Shown here: piece by piece, positions 32,626 to 41,299 of the stretch
Numbering within the stretch: position 1 is the stretch's first letter
Layout: each line of letters begins with the position of its first letter
Assembly: GCA_963821935.1 (NCBI GenBank)
Contig: CAWGFM010000005.1
Span: 1,302,001 to 1,366,000 of the forward strand
Length of the DNA: 64,000 nt
Direction of reading: 5' to 3'
Source: JAOUEA01 sp963821935
GTDB lineage: Bacteria > Actinomycetota > UBA4738 > HRBIN12
Notes under the pieces: model-generated
The model's database searches: none
The model's input: only the letters and a program-made list of their open reading frames with translations
What the model was told of the DNA's origin: nothing
Position numbers and translations under genes: made by a program

Positions 32626-34281
32626 ATGACTCCCCGCCGTCTGTTCATCCCTGCCCTGATCTGTGTGGTGCTGGCCGGGGGACTCGCCACCCGGCCCGGC
32701 GTCGACGCCAACGCAGCCGCCAGCGATGCGGACATCGTGAAGCTCGCGTGCTCGATGCCGCACGAGGAGCTCGTGCGGACGTGGCGAGGCTGGCGACCCG
32801 ACCGGGGGGCACAGCTGAGCTTCATCCCGAAGGAGCCGAACTTCGTGGGGTCCGGTCTGCCGCACGTGGGTCCCTGGGACTACATCCAGCGGGTGCCGAT
32901 GCTGTGGTACGGACCGGGCATCATCGAGGCGCGAGGTGAAGTCGACCGGCCCGTCACGGTGGCGGACATCGCGCCGACCGAGGCCGAGATCCTCAAGTTC
33001 GATGGGTTCGAGGCTGCCGACGGCACGCCCATGGACGAATCGCTCCTGCCCGCCGATCAGCGTCCGGTGCCCAAGGTGATCGTGACGATGGTCTGGGACG
33101 CGGGCGGGAGCAACGTGCTGGCCGCTCATCCGAGCTCCTGGCCCTTCCTGAAGTCGCTCATCCCGAAGGGGACGTACTACACGGACACGGCGGTGGGCTC
33201 CTCACCGACCTCCACCGCGCAGATCCACGCCACGATCGGCACCGGGGCCTTCCCCATGACACACGGCATCACCGGACACAACATGAAGGTGGCGGGCAAC
33301 ATCACAGGCCCCTGGAGCGAGGGGCCGGCGTTCTTCATCAAGCCGACACTGGGCGATGTCTATGACCGCGCCATGGACAACGAGCCGGTCGTGGGTCTGG
33401 TGGGGACCGTCGACATCCACTTCGGCATGTTGGGGCACGGGTCGTTCTTCGGGGGCGGCGATCGCGATATCGCGCTGACCCGCTCGGTGCTCGAGGGCAA
33501 GACCCTGACCGACGAAGGCTTCGAGTGGAACCTTCCCGAGAAGGATGCCCCCTACTACTTCCTGCCGGAGTACGCGAACCAGGTCGAGGGCTTCGAGGAC
33601 GATGTCGAGGCCGTGGACCAAGCCGATGGCAAGGACGACGGGAAATGGCGCGACAACGACATCAAGGAGCTGCTCGAAGGGTTCGACACCCCAGCTCGCA
33701 CCCCATACCAGCAGCGGGTGGTCGAGGAGGTCATGACCCGGGAGGGCTTCGGAGCCGACGACGTACCTGACCTGATGTACCTCAACTTCAAGGAGATCGA
33801 CTTCGTCAGCCATGTCTGGAGCATGAACAGCCCCGAGATGCGGGACGCGGTGGTCGCGCAGGACCTGGCCCTCGAAGAGCTCGTCACGTTCCTGGACCGC
33901 GAGGTCGGCAAGGGGGACTGGGTGCTGGCGCTCACGGCAGACCATGCATCCATGCCGGACCCGGCGGTGAGCGGCGGGTTCCAGATCTCGACCGGGCCGA
34001 TGCAGCAGGCGATCAACGCCGAGTTCGACTCCGACGGTGACGACATCGTGATCGTCGATCTGATGCAGCCGACGCAGGCGTTCATCAACGTCAACGAACT
34101 GAAGCAGAACGGCTACACCGTGGACGACGTGGCGCGCTTCATGATGACGTTCACGCAGGCCCAGACGGCGGGCGGTGGCGTCGTGCCCAACCCCGGTCAG
34201 GAGAACGACACGATCTTGGCGGCGGCGTTCCCCTCGTCCATCATGCCCGACCTCCCCTGCCTGCCAGAGGCGCAGACGTAG
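32626..34281 (+). CDS. Exported alkaline-phosphatase-superfamily phosphodiesterase with permuted motif order
   Basis: A 551-residue protein with a signal segment (residues 1-32). Catalytic motifs of type I phosphodiesterase/PafA enzymes are visible: Asp158 in TMVWDAGG, nucleophile Thr197 and His201 in TSTAQIHATIGTG, Asp392-x3-His396 in KEIDFVSHVW, and Asp439-His440 in LTADHAS. The last metal His, normally near the C-terminus in a block HGxPWDYD..VPxxWYG followed by DIAPT, is here at residue 80 in LPHVGPWDYIQRVPMLWYG with DIAPT at 114-118. The terminal module therefore sits at the front. It probably hydrolyses phosphate mono- or diesters outside the membrane. The large membrane protein follows 13 bases downstream. 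Confidence 0.82.
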   Translation: MTPRRLFIPALICVVLAGGLATRPGVDANAAASDADIVKLACSMPHEELVRTWRGWRPDRGAQLSFIPKEPNFVGSGLPHVGPWDYIQRVPMLWYGPGIIEARGEVDRPVTVADIAPTEAEILKFDGFEAADGTPMDESLLPADQRPVPKVIVTMVWDAGGSNVLAAHPSSWPFLKSLIPKGTYYTDTAVGSSPTSTAQIHATIGTGAFPMTHGITGHNMKVAGNITGPWSEGPAFFIKPTLGDVYDRAMDNEPVVGLVGTVDIHFGMLGHGSFFGGGDRDIALTRSVLEGKTLTDEGFEWNLPEKDAPYYFLPEYANQVEGFEDDVEAVDQADGKDDGKWRDNDIKELLEGFDTPARTPYQQRVVEEVMTREGFGADDVPDLMYLNFKEIDFVSHVWSMNSPEMRDAVVAQDLALEELVTFLDREVGKGDWVLALTADHASMPDPAVSGGFQISTGPMQQAINAEFDSDGDDIVIVDLMQPTQAFINVNELKQNGYTVDDVARFMMTFTQAQTAGGGVVPNPGQENDTILAAAFPSSIMPDLPCLPEAQT

Positions 34282-34294
34282 TATCCGGGCACCG

Positions 34295-37200
34295 ATGACC
34301 GAAACGCGCACCCGTTCCGCCTCCACTCCCGTGCCCGCCGATGCGAAGGACCGTTCCGCTTCGCCGCTGGGCTCGTGGTGGGTCGTCGGCGGCTTCGCGC
34401 TGCTGCTGCTGCTGATCCTGGGCTGGAAATTCCTGGCCGATCCCAGCCTTTCCGCTCCCACCCGAGACCCGGCCTGGTACACGTGGCGCGCGCAAGTGGT
34501 GCTGGAAGGTGACCCCGTCCGCGTCGTGCAGGAATGGGGCCCCGACGGGCTGTTCGCCGGCGGCTACCGCGTGAGCGTTCCGGTAGCCGGGGCCTTGCTG
34601 CAACAGGTGGTGGGCATCGACCGCTACTCGTTCAGCGCGTTCCTGATGCTGGGCATACCGATCCTGACCGGGCTCGCGCTGGGCGCGGCGTTCTTCCGCA
34701 GCCGGAAGGATCCGCTCGTGGTCCTGACCACGATGCTCGCGACCGTGGCGCTGTTCCTCACGACGCCCTACGTCGGGTACCTGGACAACATCACCGTGCT
34801 GTTCCTGTTGTCGCTGATGATCCCGTTCGTGGACGCGGCCCGACGATCGTGGGGAGCCAGGACCGCGTTGTTCCTGATCGGGGTGGCGGCTGCGTTCACG
34901 CACCCGACCACATGCGTGATCTTCGGTGTCGTGCTGATGGCCGTGTTCGGGTTCCATTTCCTGACCAGCAGGTTCTCGCTCGGCTCCGCATTGCGGTCCG
35001 ACGGCCCCATGTTGCTGTCGGTGGGCTTCGGCATGATCGCCGGCCTCGCCTGCTGGGTGATCGGCATCTGGGGCGAACCGGCGAGCCTGGCCGAGGCGGC
35101 ACTGCCGCCTCCGTACACGGCGGAGTTCTTCGCCGACCGCTTGAACGAGTGGATCACCTCGTTGCAACCGGTGATCATCGTGCCCTTCATGGCCATCGCG
35201 ATCGTGAGCACGATCGTCCTGTCGCGTTCCACCCGCACGCCAGCTCGGAACGAGGACCAGGTCTCGATCTGGTGGCTCCTGGCGTTCGCGGGCGCCGCCA
35301 CGGTGCTCACCGGCGCCGCCATCCCCTACTACCGGTTCATGAACGCGTCGGCTGCGCCCATGGCGTTGGTGGGCCTGGGCGCCTTCGCCACGATCCGATG
35401 GTTCGGCGGGCGGGAGCGCTCGAACACCATGGCCATCGCCGGCGGCGCCCTGATCGCGTGGTCGGCGCTCGCCTGGGTCCTCAACGACGCGTTGTCGGAC
35501 GCGGCGCCCTGGTACGTCTTCGCCGGCATGATCGCGATCGGCGTGCTGCTGCTGGTCCGAGCGATGGCGCCGACGTTGCTGCCCACCGCGGCGGCCGTGG
35601 GGCTCGCCACCCTGTTGGTGTTCGGGTCGTTGGGCTGGCTGCTCTACGACGGCGTGGACCGGCGGTGGGTGAGCGAGACCAACCAGTGGGCCGAGCAAGG
35701 CGTGCGCACTTCGCTGGCAGCTGCCCGTGAAGTGGTCGATGCGGCCGGCCCCGATCGCCCGATCGTGCTCCTCGTCAACTTCGGCGACACCGACGAGAAG
35801 TTCGACACCAACACCGGGTACGGCTGGGCCAAGACCTACACGAACGTGTTCCGCACGGGTTTGCAGGGTGATGCGATCGAGCGCGCGACGAGCTACTTCG
35901 GCACGCTCGACAACTTCCTGGCCGGCGAGCCGACAGTCTCGTCCCAGGGCAGCGAGGGCTACGACGACACCTCCATCTCGCATTGGTGCGAGACCTTCGG
36001 CGGTCCTGCCTCCGCGTGTGACCCGGACGGCACGAAGCCTGACGACTTCATCCCACGTCTGCAGGAATACCCCGACGATCCGGTCGTCTTCCTGTTCGGC
36101 CAGTACTACGGGGGGCTCTGCAACGGCCTCGAGGAGTGCACGGACGAGGACGAGCAGCGGGTCTTCGAGGAAGCGGCGGATCAAGGCGTTCGGGTCGGGC
36201 CCGACGTGTACGTCATCGAAGGTGAAGGTCTCTGGACGCCGACGGCCGATGTCATCGATCGGGCCGAGGACGCCTCCGCCGCGGAGGCCCAGAAGTTCCA
36301 GGATCACCCCGGCCCGTTGGACAACCTGCCGCAGAACCTGCTGGTCGTGGCGTTGCTCGGGATGTTGCTCTTCGTGCCGGGGTGGCTCGCATCCGGCTGG
36401 TTCGAGATCCGCACCACGGTCGACCGCATCGCCCTCATCCCCGGCATGTCGGTCGTGATGGTGCTGCTCTCGGGCATCGCCGTCCTCGCGGTCTGGCGCG
36501 GCCCGCTCACGACCACCAAGGGCTGGGTGGTGGTCGCGGTCGCCGTCGGTATGGGCGTGGCGTTGCGCCTGGGCGACGCCTGGCTTCGGCGTCCTCTCGA
36601 GGCGTTCGGTGGGTTCTTCAACGGCTTGTTCGCGGTGTTCTCCAACCGCGACTACGCGATCCTGATGGGGGTGCAGTTCCTGGTCCAGGCCGGCCAGGGC
36701 GTGATCCAGGGGGCCATCGGCAAGTCGATCGCCTTCGGTGGCAAGGAAGGGTTCGACGTGCAGAACGTGCCGTCGGCCGACTACCTGTTGAAGGTCGTCC
36801 TGGCGTTGTACGTCCCCTACACCCTGCTCTCGCCCTTCATCGGTGTCTTCATCGACCGCTTCGCCCGGCGTCGGGTGGTGTGGTGGACCAACCTCATCAC
36901 CTCCGCGATCGTGGCGGTGGTCGCCGCGGTGGTCCTCCTGCCGCTGGGTGATGGCACCACCCAGGGCGACACCGGCGCGACGATCATGCTGATCGTGGGA
37001 CTCCTCGCCGCACAGGCGGTCGTCCGCGTGATCCTCGCGGTGAAGTCGGCAGCCATCCCAGACGTGCTCTCGGGCAAGGATCTGCTGCAGGGCAACGCCT
37101 TGTCGCAGGCCGGCGGCGCGCTCTTCCAGCTGTTCGGCATCGCGTTCGCGCTGGGCGCCGCGGCTGCGTTGCCGGGCTGGATCGTCGTCATCGCCGGCGC

Positions 37201-37975
37201 CGCCGTGCTGATCCTGGCTGCGATCGTCGCTCGTCAGATGCAGCACGTGGAGCACGCGCCGCACGAGACCACGTTCGGCCGAGAGGCGTCGCAGGTGGTG
37301 CACAGCATCGTCGCGGGCATCAAGGAGATCGCGTCGCGTCCTCCCGCCGCGTTGGGTCTGCTGTCGTTCCAGATGCTGCGGTATCAGTTTTGGGGCTTCG
37401 GGCTCTTCGTGTTCGCGCTCTACGCCAAGAACCTCGTGACCGGGGGCGCCGACAAGGCGGACACCCTGGCGCTCGCGATCTCGGGACTGGGCGGACTGGT
37501 CGGCGGCGCGCTCGGTCTGATCCTGGCCCAGAAGTGGAAGGATCGCATCCCACCGATCCGGCTCCTGCTGGCCTCCATGGCGCTGCTGGGCGCAGCGACC
37601 TTGGTGTTCGGCGCCATGGTCTCGGTCCTCGGGTTCGGTCTGATGCTGTTCGCCGGATTCTTCTCGTTCTTCATGGGCAAGATCTCGGCGGACACGATCA
37701 CCCAGCAAGCGATGCCGGACGATTTCCGCGGCCGCGCGTTCGCACTGTTCGACATCGCGTACAACATCGGATTCATCGTGCCAGCCCTGATCCTGTCGTT
37801 CGTCTGGGTCGAGGGAAGCTCCTCGCGAACACGAGTGATCCTGATCGTGTCCGGGCTGGTCTTCCTGGGGTTAACCGCGCTCGTCGCGCTGTGGGCCCGC
37901 AGCATCCGCGACCAGTTCGCACCGCAGGACGATCTGATCGAGGTCGACGGCGAGCCCGCCGTCCCCGCCAACTAG
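34295..37975 (+). CDS. Giant fusion membrane protein: multi-pass envelope module plus MFS-type transporter module
   Basis: A 1226-residue protein. Residues 1-470 contain some ten membrane helices (WWVVGGFALLLLLILGW onward) with PSLSAPTRDPAWYTWRAQVV and a DAARRS loop. This recalls polytopic glycosyltransferase-like or polymerase-like proteins, but no GT motif is secure. An extracytoplasmic domain of about 200 residues (FGDTDEKFDTNTGYGW ... four Cys) follows, then helices. From residue 785 (NRDYAILMGVQFLVQAGQG) to 1210 there is a 12-helix MFS-like unit with GVFIDRFARRRVV, IPDVLSGKDLLQGNAL and PDDFRGRAFALFD. No stop or frameshift separates them. It directly follows the phosphodiesterase gene and may move or build a lipid-linked envelope component (inference). 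Confidence 0.78.
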   Translation: MTETRTRSASTPVPADAKDRSASPLGSWWVVGGFALLLLLILGWKFLADPSLSAPTRDPAWYTWRAQVVLEGDPVRVVQEWGPDGLFAGGYRVSVPVAGALLQQVVGIDRYSFSAFLMLGIPILTGLALGAAFFRSRKDPLVVLTTMLATVALFLTTPYVGYLDNITVLFLLSLMIPFVDAARRSWGARTALFLIGVAAAFTHPTTCVIFGVVLMAVFGFHFLTSRFSLGSALRSDGPMLLSVGFGMIAGLACWVIGIWGEPASLAEAALPPPYTAEFFADRLNEWITSLQPVIIVPFMAIAIVSTIVLSRSTRTPARNEDQVSIWWLLAFAGAATVLTGAAIPYYRFMNASAAPMALVGLGAFATIRWFGGRERSNTMAIAGGALIAWSALAWVLNDALSDAAPWYVFAGMIAIGVLLLVRAMAPTLLPTAAAVGLATLLVFGSLGWLLYDGVDRRWVSETNQWAEQGVRTSLAAAREVVDAAGPDRPIVLLVNFGDTDEKFDTNTGYGWAKTYTNVFRTGLQGDAIERATSYFGTLDNFLAGEPTVSSQGSEGYDDTSISHWCETFGGPASACDPDGTKPDDFIPRLQEYPDDPVVFLFGQYYGGLCNGLEECTDEDEQRVFEEAADQGVRVGPDVYVIEGEGLWTPTADVIDRAEDASAAEAQKFQDHPGPLDNLPQNLLVVALLGMLLFVPGWLASGWFEIRTTVDRIALIPGMSVVMVLLSGIAVLAVWRGPLTTTKGWVVVAVAVGMGVALRLGDAWLRRPLEAFGGFFNGLFAVFSNRDYAILMGVQFLVQAGQGVIQGAIGKSIAFGGKEGFDVQNVPSADYLLKVVLALYVPYTLLSPFIGVFIDRFARRRVVWWTNLITSAIVAVVAAVVLLPLGDGTTQGDTGATIMLIVGLLAAQAVVRVILAVKSAAIPDVLSGKDLLQGNALSQAGGALFQLFGIAFALGAAAALPGWIVVIAGAAVLILAAIVARQMQHVEHAPHETTFGREASQVVHSIVAGIKEIASRPPAALGLLSFQMLRYQFWGFGLFVFALYAKNLVTGGADKADTLALAISGLGGLVGGALGLILAQKWKDRIPPIRLLLASMALLGAATLVFGAMVSVLGFGLMLFAGFFSFFMGKISADTITQQAMPDDFRGRAFALFDIAYNIGFIVPALILSFVWVEGSSSRTRVILIVSGLVFLGLTALVALWARSIRDQFAPQDDLIEVDGEPAVPAN

Positions 37976-38274
37976 CTCCGCCGCGAGATCGTTCGTTCGT
38001 AGTCGGAGAAGTGCGTTGCGATCTGGCTGAGGTCGAACGAGGCAAGGATCTGTTCCTTGGGTTCGCGGTCGAGCAGGAACGCGAAGCTCGCCTGCACGAG
38101 CGCTTCGGGGGAAGGGTAGCCCTGGCCCAGCCGCTCCCAATCGGCGCCGGACAGGGTCACGGTATGGCCCGTTGGGGAGCCGGCACCATCGCTGACGCGC
38201 ACCGAGAACGTGGACATGAATCGCTCCACGTCGGTGCGCCGTACCTCGATCTCGAACGAGGGTTCCCCTGGCAT
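37972..38274 (-). CDS. Small soluble protein, unknown family
   Basis: A 100-residue protein beginning MPGEPSFEIEVRR and continuing MSTFSVRVSDGAGSPTGHTVTLSGADWERL, PEALVQASFAFLLDREPKEQIL, FDLSQIATHFSDYERTI. The HTVTLS / FAFLLDREPKEQIL / SQIATHFSDYE pattern looks like a compact conserved alpha-beta protein, but I cannot name the family. It converges with the giant membrane gene; the two TAG stops share the palindromic CTAG. It diverges from the alpha/beta hydrolase at 38323. Balanced composition argues for a real gene. Confidence 0.65.
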   Translation of the reverse strand: MPGEPSFEIEVRRTDVERFMSTFSVRVSDGAGSPTGHTVTLSGADWERLGQGYPSPEALVQASFAFLLDREPKEQILASFDLSQIATHFSDYERTISRRS

Positions 38275-38322
38275 GACCGACCGGAATCGTACGCTCTGAC
38301 CGGCCACCAGTGGAGGAGGCGC

Positions 38323-39114
38323 GTGCCCCAAGTCCAGAACGGCGAGGTCACCTTGCACGTCGACGTCGACGGCGTCGGAGAGCCGATCACCGTGTTCGCG
38401 CACGGCCTCACGAACTCGTGCGTGGAGCTGGCCGCGTTCACCCCCATGGCGCCCGGCACGAAGGTGCGCTTCTGCTTCCGAGGACACGGACACTCGAGCG
38501 CGCCGCCGCCCGGCGCGTATTCCTTCGCCGATTTCGGGAGCGATCTGGAGGCTGTCGCCACGGCGTACTCCGCGACGAACGCGGTGGGCACGTCTCTGGG
38601 CGCCGGCGCGATCGTGTCCCGGCTCGCCGACGAGCCCGAACGGTTCCAGCGCATCGTCTTCCTGCTCCCCGCGTCGCTCGATCGCCCCATCGGCGATCAC
38701 TCCCTGTTCGATCGCACGGCTGAGCTGCTCGAGACCCTGCCCCGAGACGAGGCGATCGAGGCGATCCTGCGAGAGTCCGGTCGCGAGCGGAACTACGACG
38801 ACAACCCCGGCCTGCGTGAGTTCGACATGCTGCTGTGGCAGGACATGATCCCGGCGGGGGTGGCCCGTGCCATCCGCCAGATCGTGCGCGACGTCGCGAT
38901 CGATGATCGGGAACGCCTGCGCGCCGTCACCGCACCCACCCTGATCATCGCCCGTGAGGGAGACACGATCCATCCCGCCGAGGTCGGCCGAGTGCTCACC
39001 GACCTCATGCCCAACGCCGAGCTCGTCATGCTGCGGTCCGAAGAGGACCTGATGATGTCGATCCCCGTGTTGGTGCAGCGGGTCAGCTCCTTCCTGGCAG
39101 GTGGCGGGTCGTGA
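38323..39114 (+). CDS. Alpha/beta hydrolase
   Basis: A 263-residue alpha/beta hydrolase. The oxyanion region is VFAHGLTNS, then RFCFRGHGHSSAP, and the nucleophile elbow is AVGTSLGAGAI (Ser). PTLIIAREGDTIHPAE gives the acidic residue. The expected late His is not clear: the C-terminus reads LVMLRSEEDLMMS where DxxH or GH is usual, so catalysis may be impaired or use another residue. TGGAGGAGG precedes the GTG. Its stop overlaps the EamA transporter gene (GTGA). Substrate unknown. Confidence 0.83.
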   Translation: MPQVQNGEVTLHVDVDGVGEPITVFAHGLTNSCVELAAFTPMAPGTKVRFCFRGHGHSSAPPPGAYSFADFGSDLEAVATAYSATNAVGTSLGAGAIVSRLADEPERFQRIVFLLPASLDRPIGDHSLFDRTAELLETLPRDEAIEAILRESGRERNYDDNPGLREFDMLLWQDMIPAGVARAIRQIVRDVAIDDRERLRAVTAPTLIIAREGDTIHPAEVGRVLTDLMPNAELVMLRSEEDLMMSIPVLVQRVSSFLAGGGS

Positions 39115-40079
39115 GCGAGGACAGCGGTGGGGCGTCGCGTGCGGGTGGGACGGGGCTTGCCCCCGGCCGCAGTTCCGACCGTCGTGCCACCGACCGTCGC
39201 GGCGACCTGGCCGGCGCGGGGTTCTGCGCGCTCATGGCCGTGCTGTTCGCCTGTGTGGTGATCTTCGGCAAGCAAGTGCAGGCAGGGCGTCTCCCCTTCG
39301 TGTTCCTCGCCATCCGCTTCGCGGGCCAGTCGGTGCTGCTGCTGGGTCTGATCATGATCCTCGGCCGCCCGCTGATCCCTGAGCGCGGCGAGCGTCTCGC
39401 GCTGGCTCTGGCGGGGAGCGTCGGCTACGGGTCCGAGTCCGCGTTCTACTTCACTGCGCTCAACCACGGCAGCGCCGCCGCGGTGACGCTGCTCTTCTAC
39501 ACCTTCCCGGTGTGGGTGATGCTCGCGACGATGACGCTCGATCGCACGACGCCACCCGCCGGTCTGTTCGGTGCGCTCGGTTTGGCGTTGGTCGGCAGCG
39601 CTCTCGTGGTGGTCGGTGGTGGCGGAGGTGAGATCGAGACCGTGGGCATCGTGCTGGCGCTGTGCACATCCTTCGCCTATTCCGCCTACCTCATCGCCAC
39701 CGATCGAACCGTGAAGCGCACCGATCCGTTGACCGCGGCGGCGTGGCTGGGGGTGGGGGCGGCGACGGCCAACGTCGTCTACGCCGTGGCCTTCGACGCC
39801 GTCGTGGTGCCCGCCGCCGGGTCGTGGTGGCGACTGGCCGCCATGGCCCTGTTCTCGGCGGGCGCGTTCGCCGCCATGCTGGCAGGCCTGCAGCGCGTGG
39901 GCGCGGTGCGCAACGCCATCATCGGCGTCATGGAGCCGCTCACGGTGGCCGTGCTGGCGGCCGCGTTCCTGAACGAGCCGCTCACCGCGCCGGTGGTGGC
40001 GGGCGGCACCTTGATCCTGGGTGGCGCGATCGTGGCGAGCCTGATCCGCACCACCCGCACCGCGGAGCCCAACGTATGA
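39111..40079 (+). CDS. EamA-family (DMT) transporter
   Basis: A 322-residue protein with the ten-helix, two-repeat architecture of drug/metabolite transporters: FCALMAVLFACVVIFGKQVQA opening the first EamA repeat and GIVLALCTSFAYSAYLIATDR opening the second, with GVMEPLTVAVLAAAFLNEPLT at the end of the second. It probably exports a small metabolite. It is translationally coupled to the hydrolase before it and to the acetyltransferase after it (ATGA), suggesting the three act on one compound class. Confidence 0.9.
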   Translation: MSEDSGGASRAGGTGLAPGRSSDRRATDRRGDLAGAGFCALMAVLFACVVIFGKQVQAGRLPFVFLAIRFAGQSVLLLGLIMILGRPLIPERGERLALALAGSVGYGSESAFYFTALNHGSAAAVTLLFYTFPVWVMLATMTLDRTTPPAGLFGALGLALVGSALVVVGGGGGEIETVGIVLALCTSFAYSAYLIATDRTVKRTDPLTAAAWLGVGAATANVVYAVAFDAVVVPAAGSWWRLAAMALFSAGAFAAMLAGLQRVGAVRNAIIGVMEPLTVAVLAAAFLNEPLTAPVVAGGTLILGGAIVASLIRTTRTAEPNV

Positions 40080-40525
40080 GCCGCCAGGCTCCGGCGATCC
40101 AGGTCGTCGAGCTCACGGAGGAGCTGACGCCCGCGTGCGTCGCGCTGGAGGTCGAACCCCACCAGCGCGAGTTCGTCTCGCCGGTCGCCGACTATCTCGA
40201 CCTGTGCGATCGGCCCGACTCACCCTGGCGGCCGTTCGCCATCACGATCGACGATGCGGTGGTGGGGTTCGTGATGCACGGCGTCGATCCCGCCGACGAC
40301 ACCGCGTGGATCGGCGGCCTCGTCATCGACCGTGCCCACCAGCGCCGCGGCGTCGGGCGGATCGTCGTCGAGGAGCTCGTCGCCAGAGCCGCATCGAGCG
40401 GACGTTCCTCCGCCCTCAGTTACGAGCCGTCGAACGTCGCCGCCGAGGCGCTGTACGAACGAGCCGGCTTCACCCCGACGGGTGAGATGGAAGACGACGA
40501 GGTCGTGGCCCGGCGGCCGCTCTGA
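40076..40525 (+). CDS. GNAT-family N-acetyltransferase
   Basis: A 149-residue GNAT protein. The acetyl-CoA pyrophosphate loop is HQRRGVGRIVVEELV, preceded by WIGGLVIDR, and the C-terminal motif is AEALYERAGFTPTGEMEDDE. The N-terminal VEPHQREFVSPVADYL resembles the diamine/spermidine acetyltransferase branch (BltD/PaiA-like), so a polyamine or similar amine is a plausible acceptor. It is coupled to the EamA exporter, consistent with acetylation plus export for detoxification, but the acceptor is not determined by the sequence. Confidence 0.85.
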   Translation: MSRQAPAIQVVELTEELTPACVALEVEPHQREFVSPVADYLDLCDRPDSPWRPFAITIDDAVVGFVMHGVDPADDTAWIGGLVIDRAHQRRGVGRIVVEELVARAASSGRSSALSYEPSNVAAEALYERAGFTPTGEMEDDEVVARRPL

Positions 40526-40557
40526 CGCCGGCTTCGGGCTGCGGTACGGTCGCAGGC

Positions 40558-41286
40558 ATGACCGAGGATCTGTACTCCCACGACGCCTACCTGCGCGCCT
40601 GCGATGCCACCGTGGTCGATGTTCGCGACGACGGTGTCGTGCTCGACCGGACCGTCTTCTATCCGCGGGGGGGCGGCCAGCCGGGCGATTCCGGCGTGCT
40701 GCGGTGGGACGAGGGTGCATGCCAGGTGGTCGACACGACGAAGTCGCGCGAGGACGGGCAGATCGTGCATGCCATCGATCCTTCGTCGCCGATGCCGGCC
40801 GTCGGTTCGAGCGTGGCCGCCGAGCTCGACTGGGATCGGCGCTACCAGCACATGCGCACCCACACCGCGCTGCACGCGATGTCGGGCATCGTCTTCTCCG
40901 ATTTCGGCGCCAAGGTCACGGGCGGCAACATGGAATCGGGAGGTATCGCCCGCATGGATTTCGAGCTCGACGGCATCAGCCAGGAGTTCGGTCATGAGGT
41001 GGAGGAGCGTCTCAACGCGCGGCTCGCCGAGGACGTGCCGGTGCGCGTGCACCTCCTGGCTCGGAACCAGGCGCTCGCCGACCCGGACCTGATCCGAACG
41101 AAGGTGTCGCTGATCCCGGAGTCCGTCGATCCGATCCGCGTGATCGACATCGAAGGCATCGACAAGCAGGCCGACGGTGGCACGCACGTCGCCTCCAGCG
41201 GCGAGGTGGGACGAGTGCGGGTCGTCAAGACCGAGTCCAAGGGCAAGGCGAACAAGCGCATCCGCATCCAGCTCGAAGCACCGTGA
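40558..41286 (+). CDS. Alanyl-tRNA editing protein (AlaX type)
   Basis: A 242-residue free-standing editing domain homologous to the AlaRS editing module; it deacylates Ser-tRNA(Ala) or Gly-tRNA(Ala). It has FYPRGGGQPGDSG, the zinc box RTHTALHAMS (HxxxH) and QADGGTHVASSGEVG, where the third ligand position is Asp-Gly-Gly-Thr-His rather than Cys-Gly-Gly-Thr-His. I believe Asp occurs in other stand-alone AlaX proteins, so this may be normal. TACGGT lies 7 bases before the ATG without a Shine-Dalgarno, indicating leaderless translation. Confidence 0.9.
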   Translation: MTEDLYSHDAYLRACDATVVDVRDDGVVLDRTVFYPRGGGQPGDSGVLRWDEGACQVVDTTKSREDGQIVHAIDPSSPMPAVGSSVAAELDWDRRYQHMRTHTALHAMSGIVFSDFGAKVTGGNMESGGIARMDFELDGISQEFGHEVEERLNARLAEDVPVRVHLLARNQALADPDLIRTKVSLIPESVDPIRVIDIEGIDKQADGGTHVASSGEVGRVRVVKTESKGKANKRIRIQLEAP

Positions 41287-41299
41287 GCGAAGGCGGTCA

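Noticed and set aside
40558..41286. Asp instead of Cys in the AlaX zinc box (DGGTHV)
   Set aside because: I recall Asp-Gly-Gly-Thr-His in other stand-alone AlaX proteins, so it is probably a subfamily feature rather than a defect.
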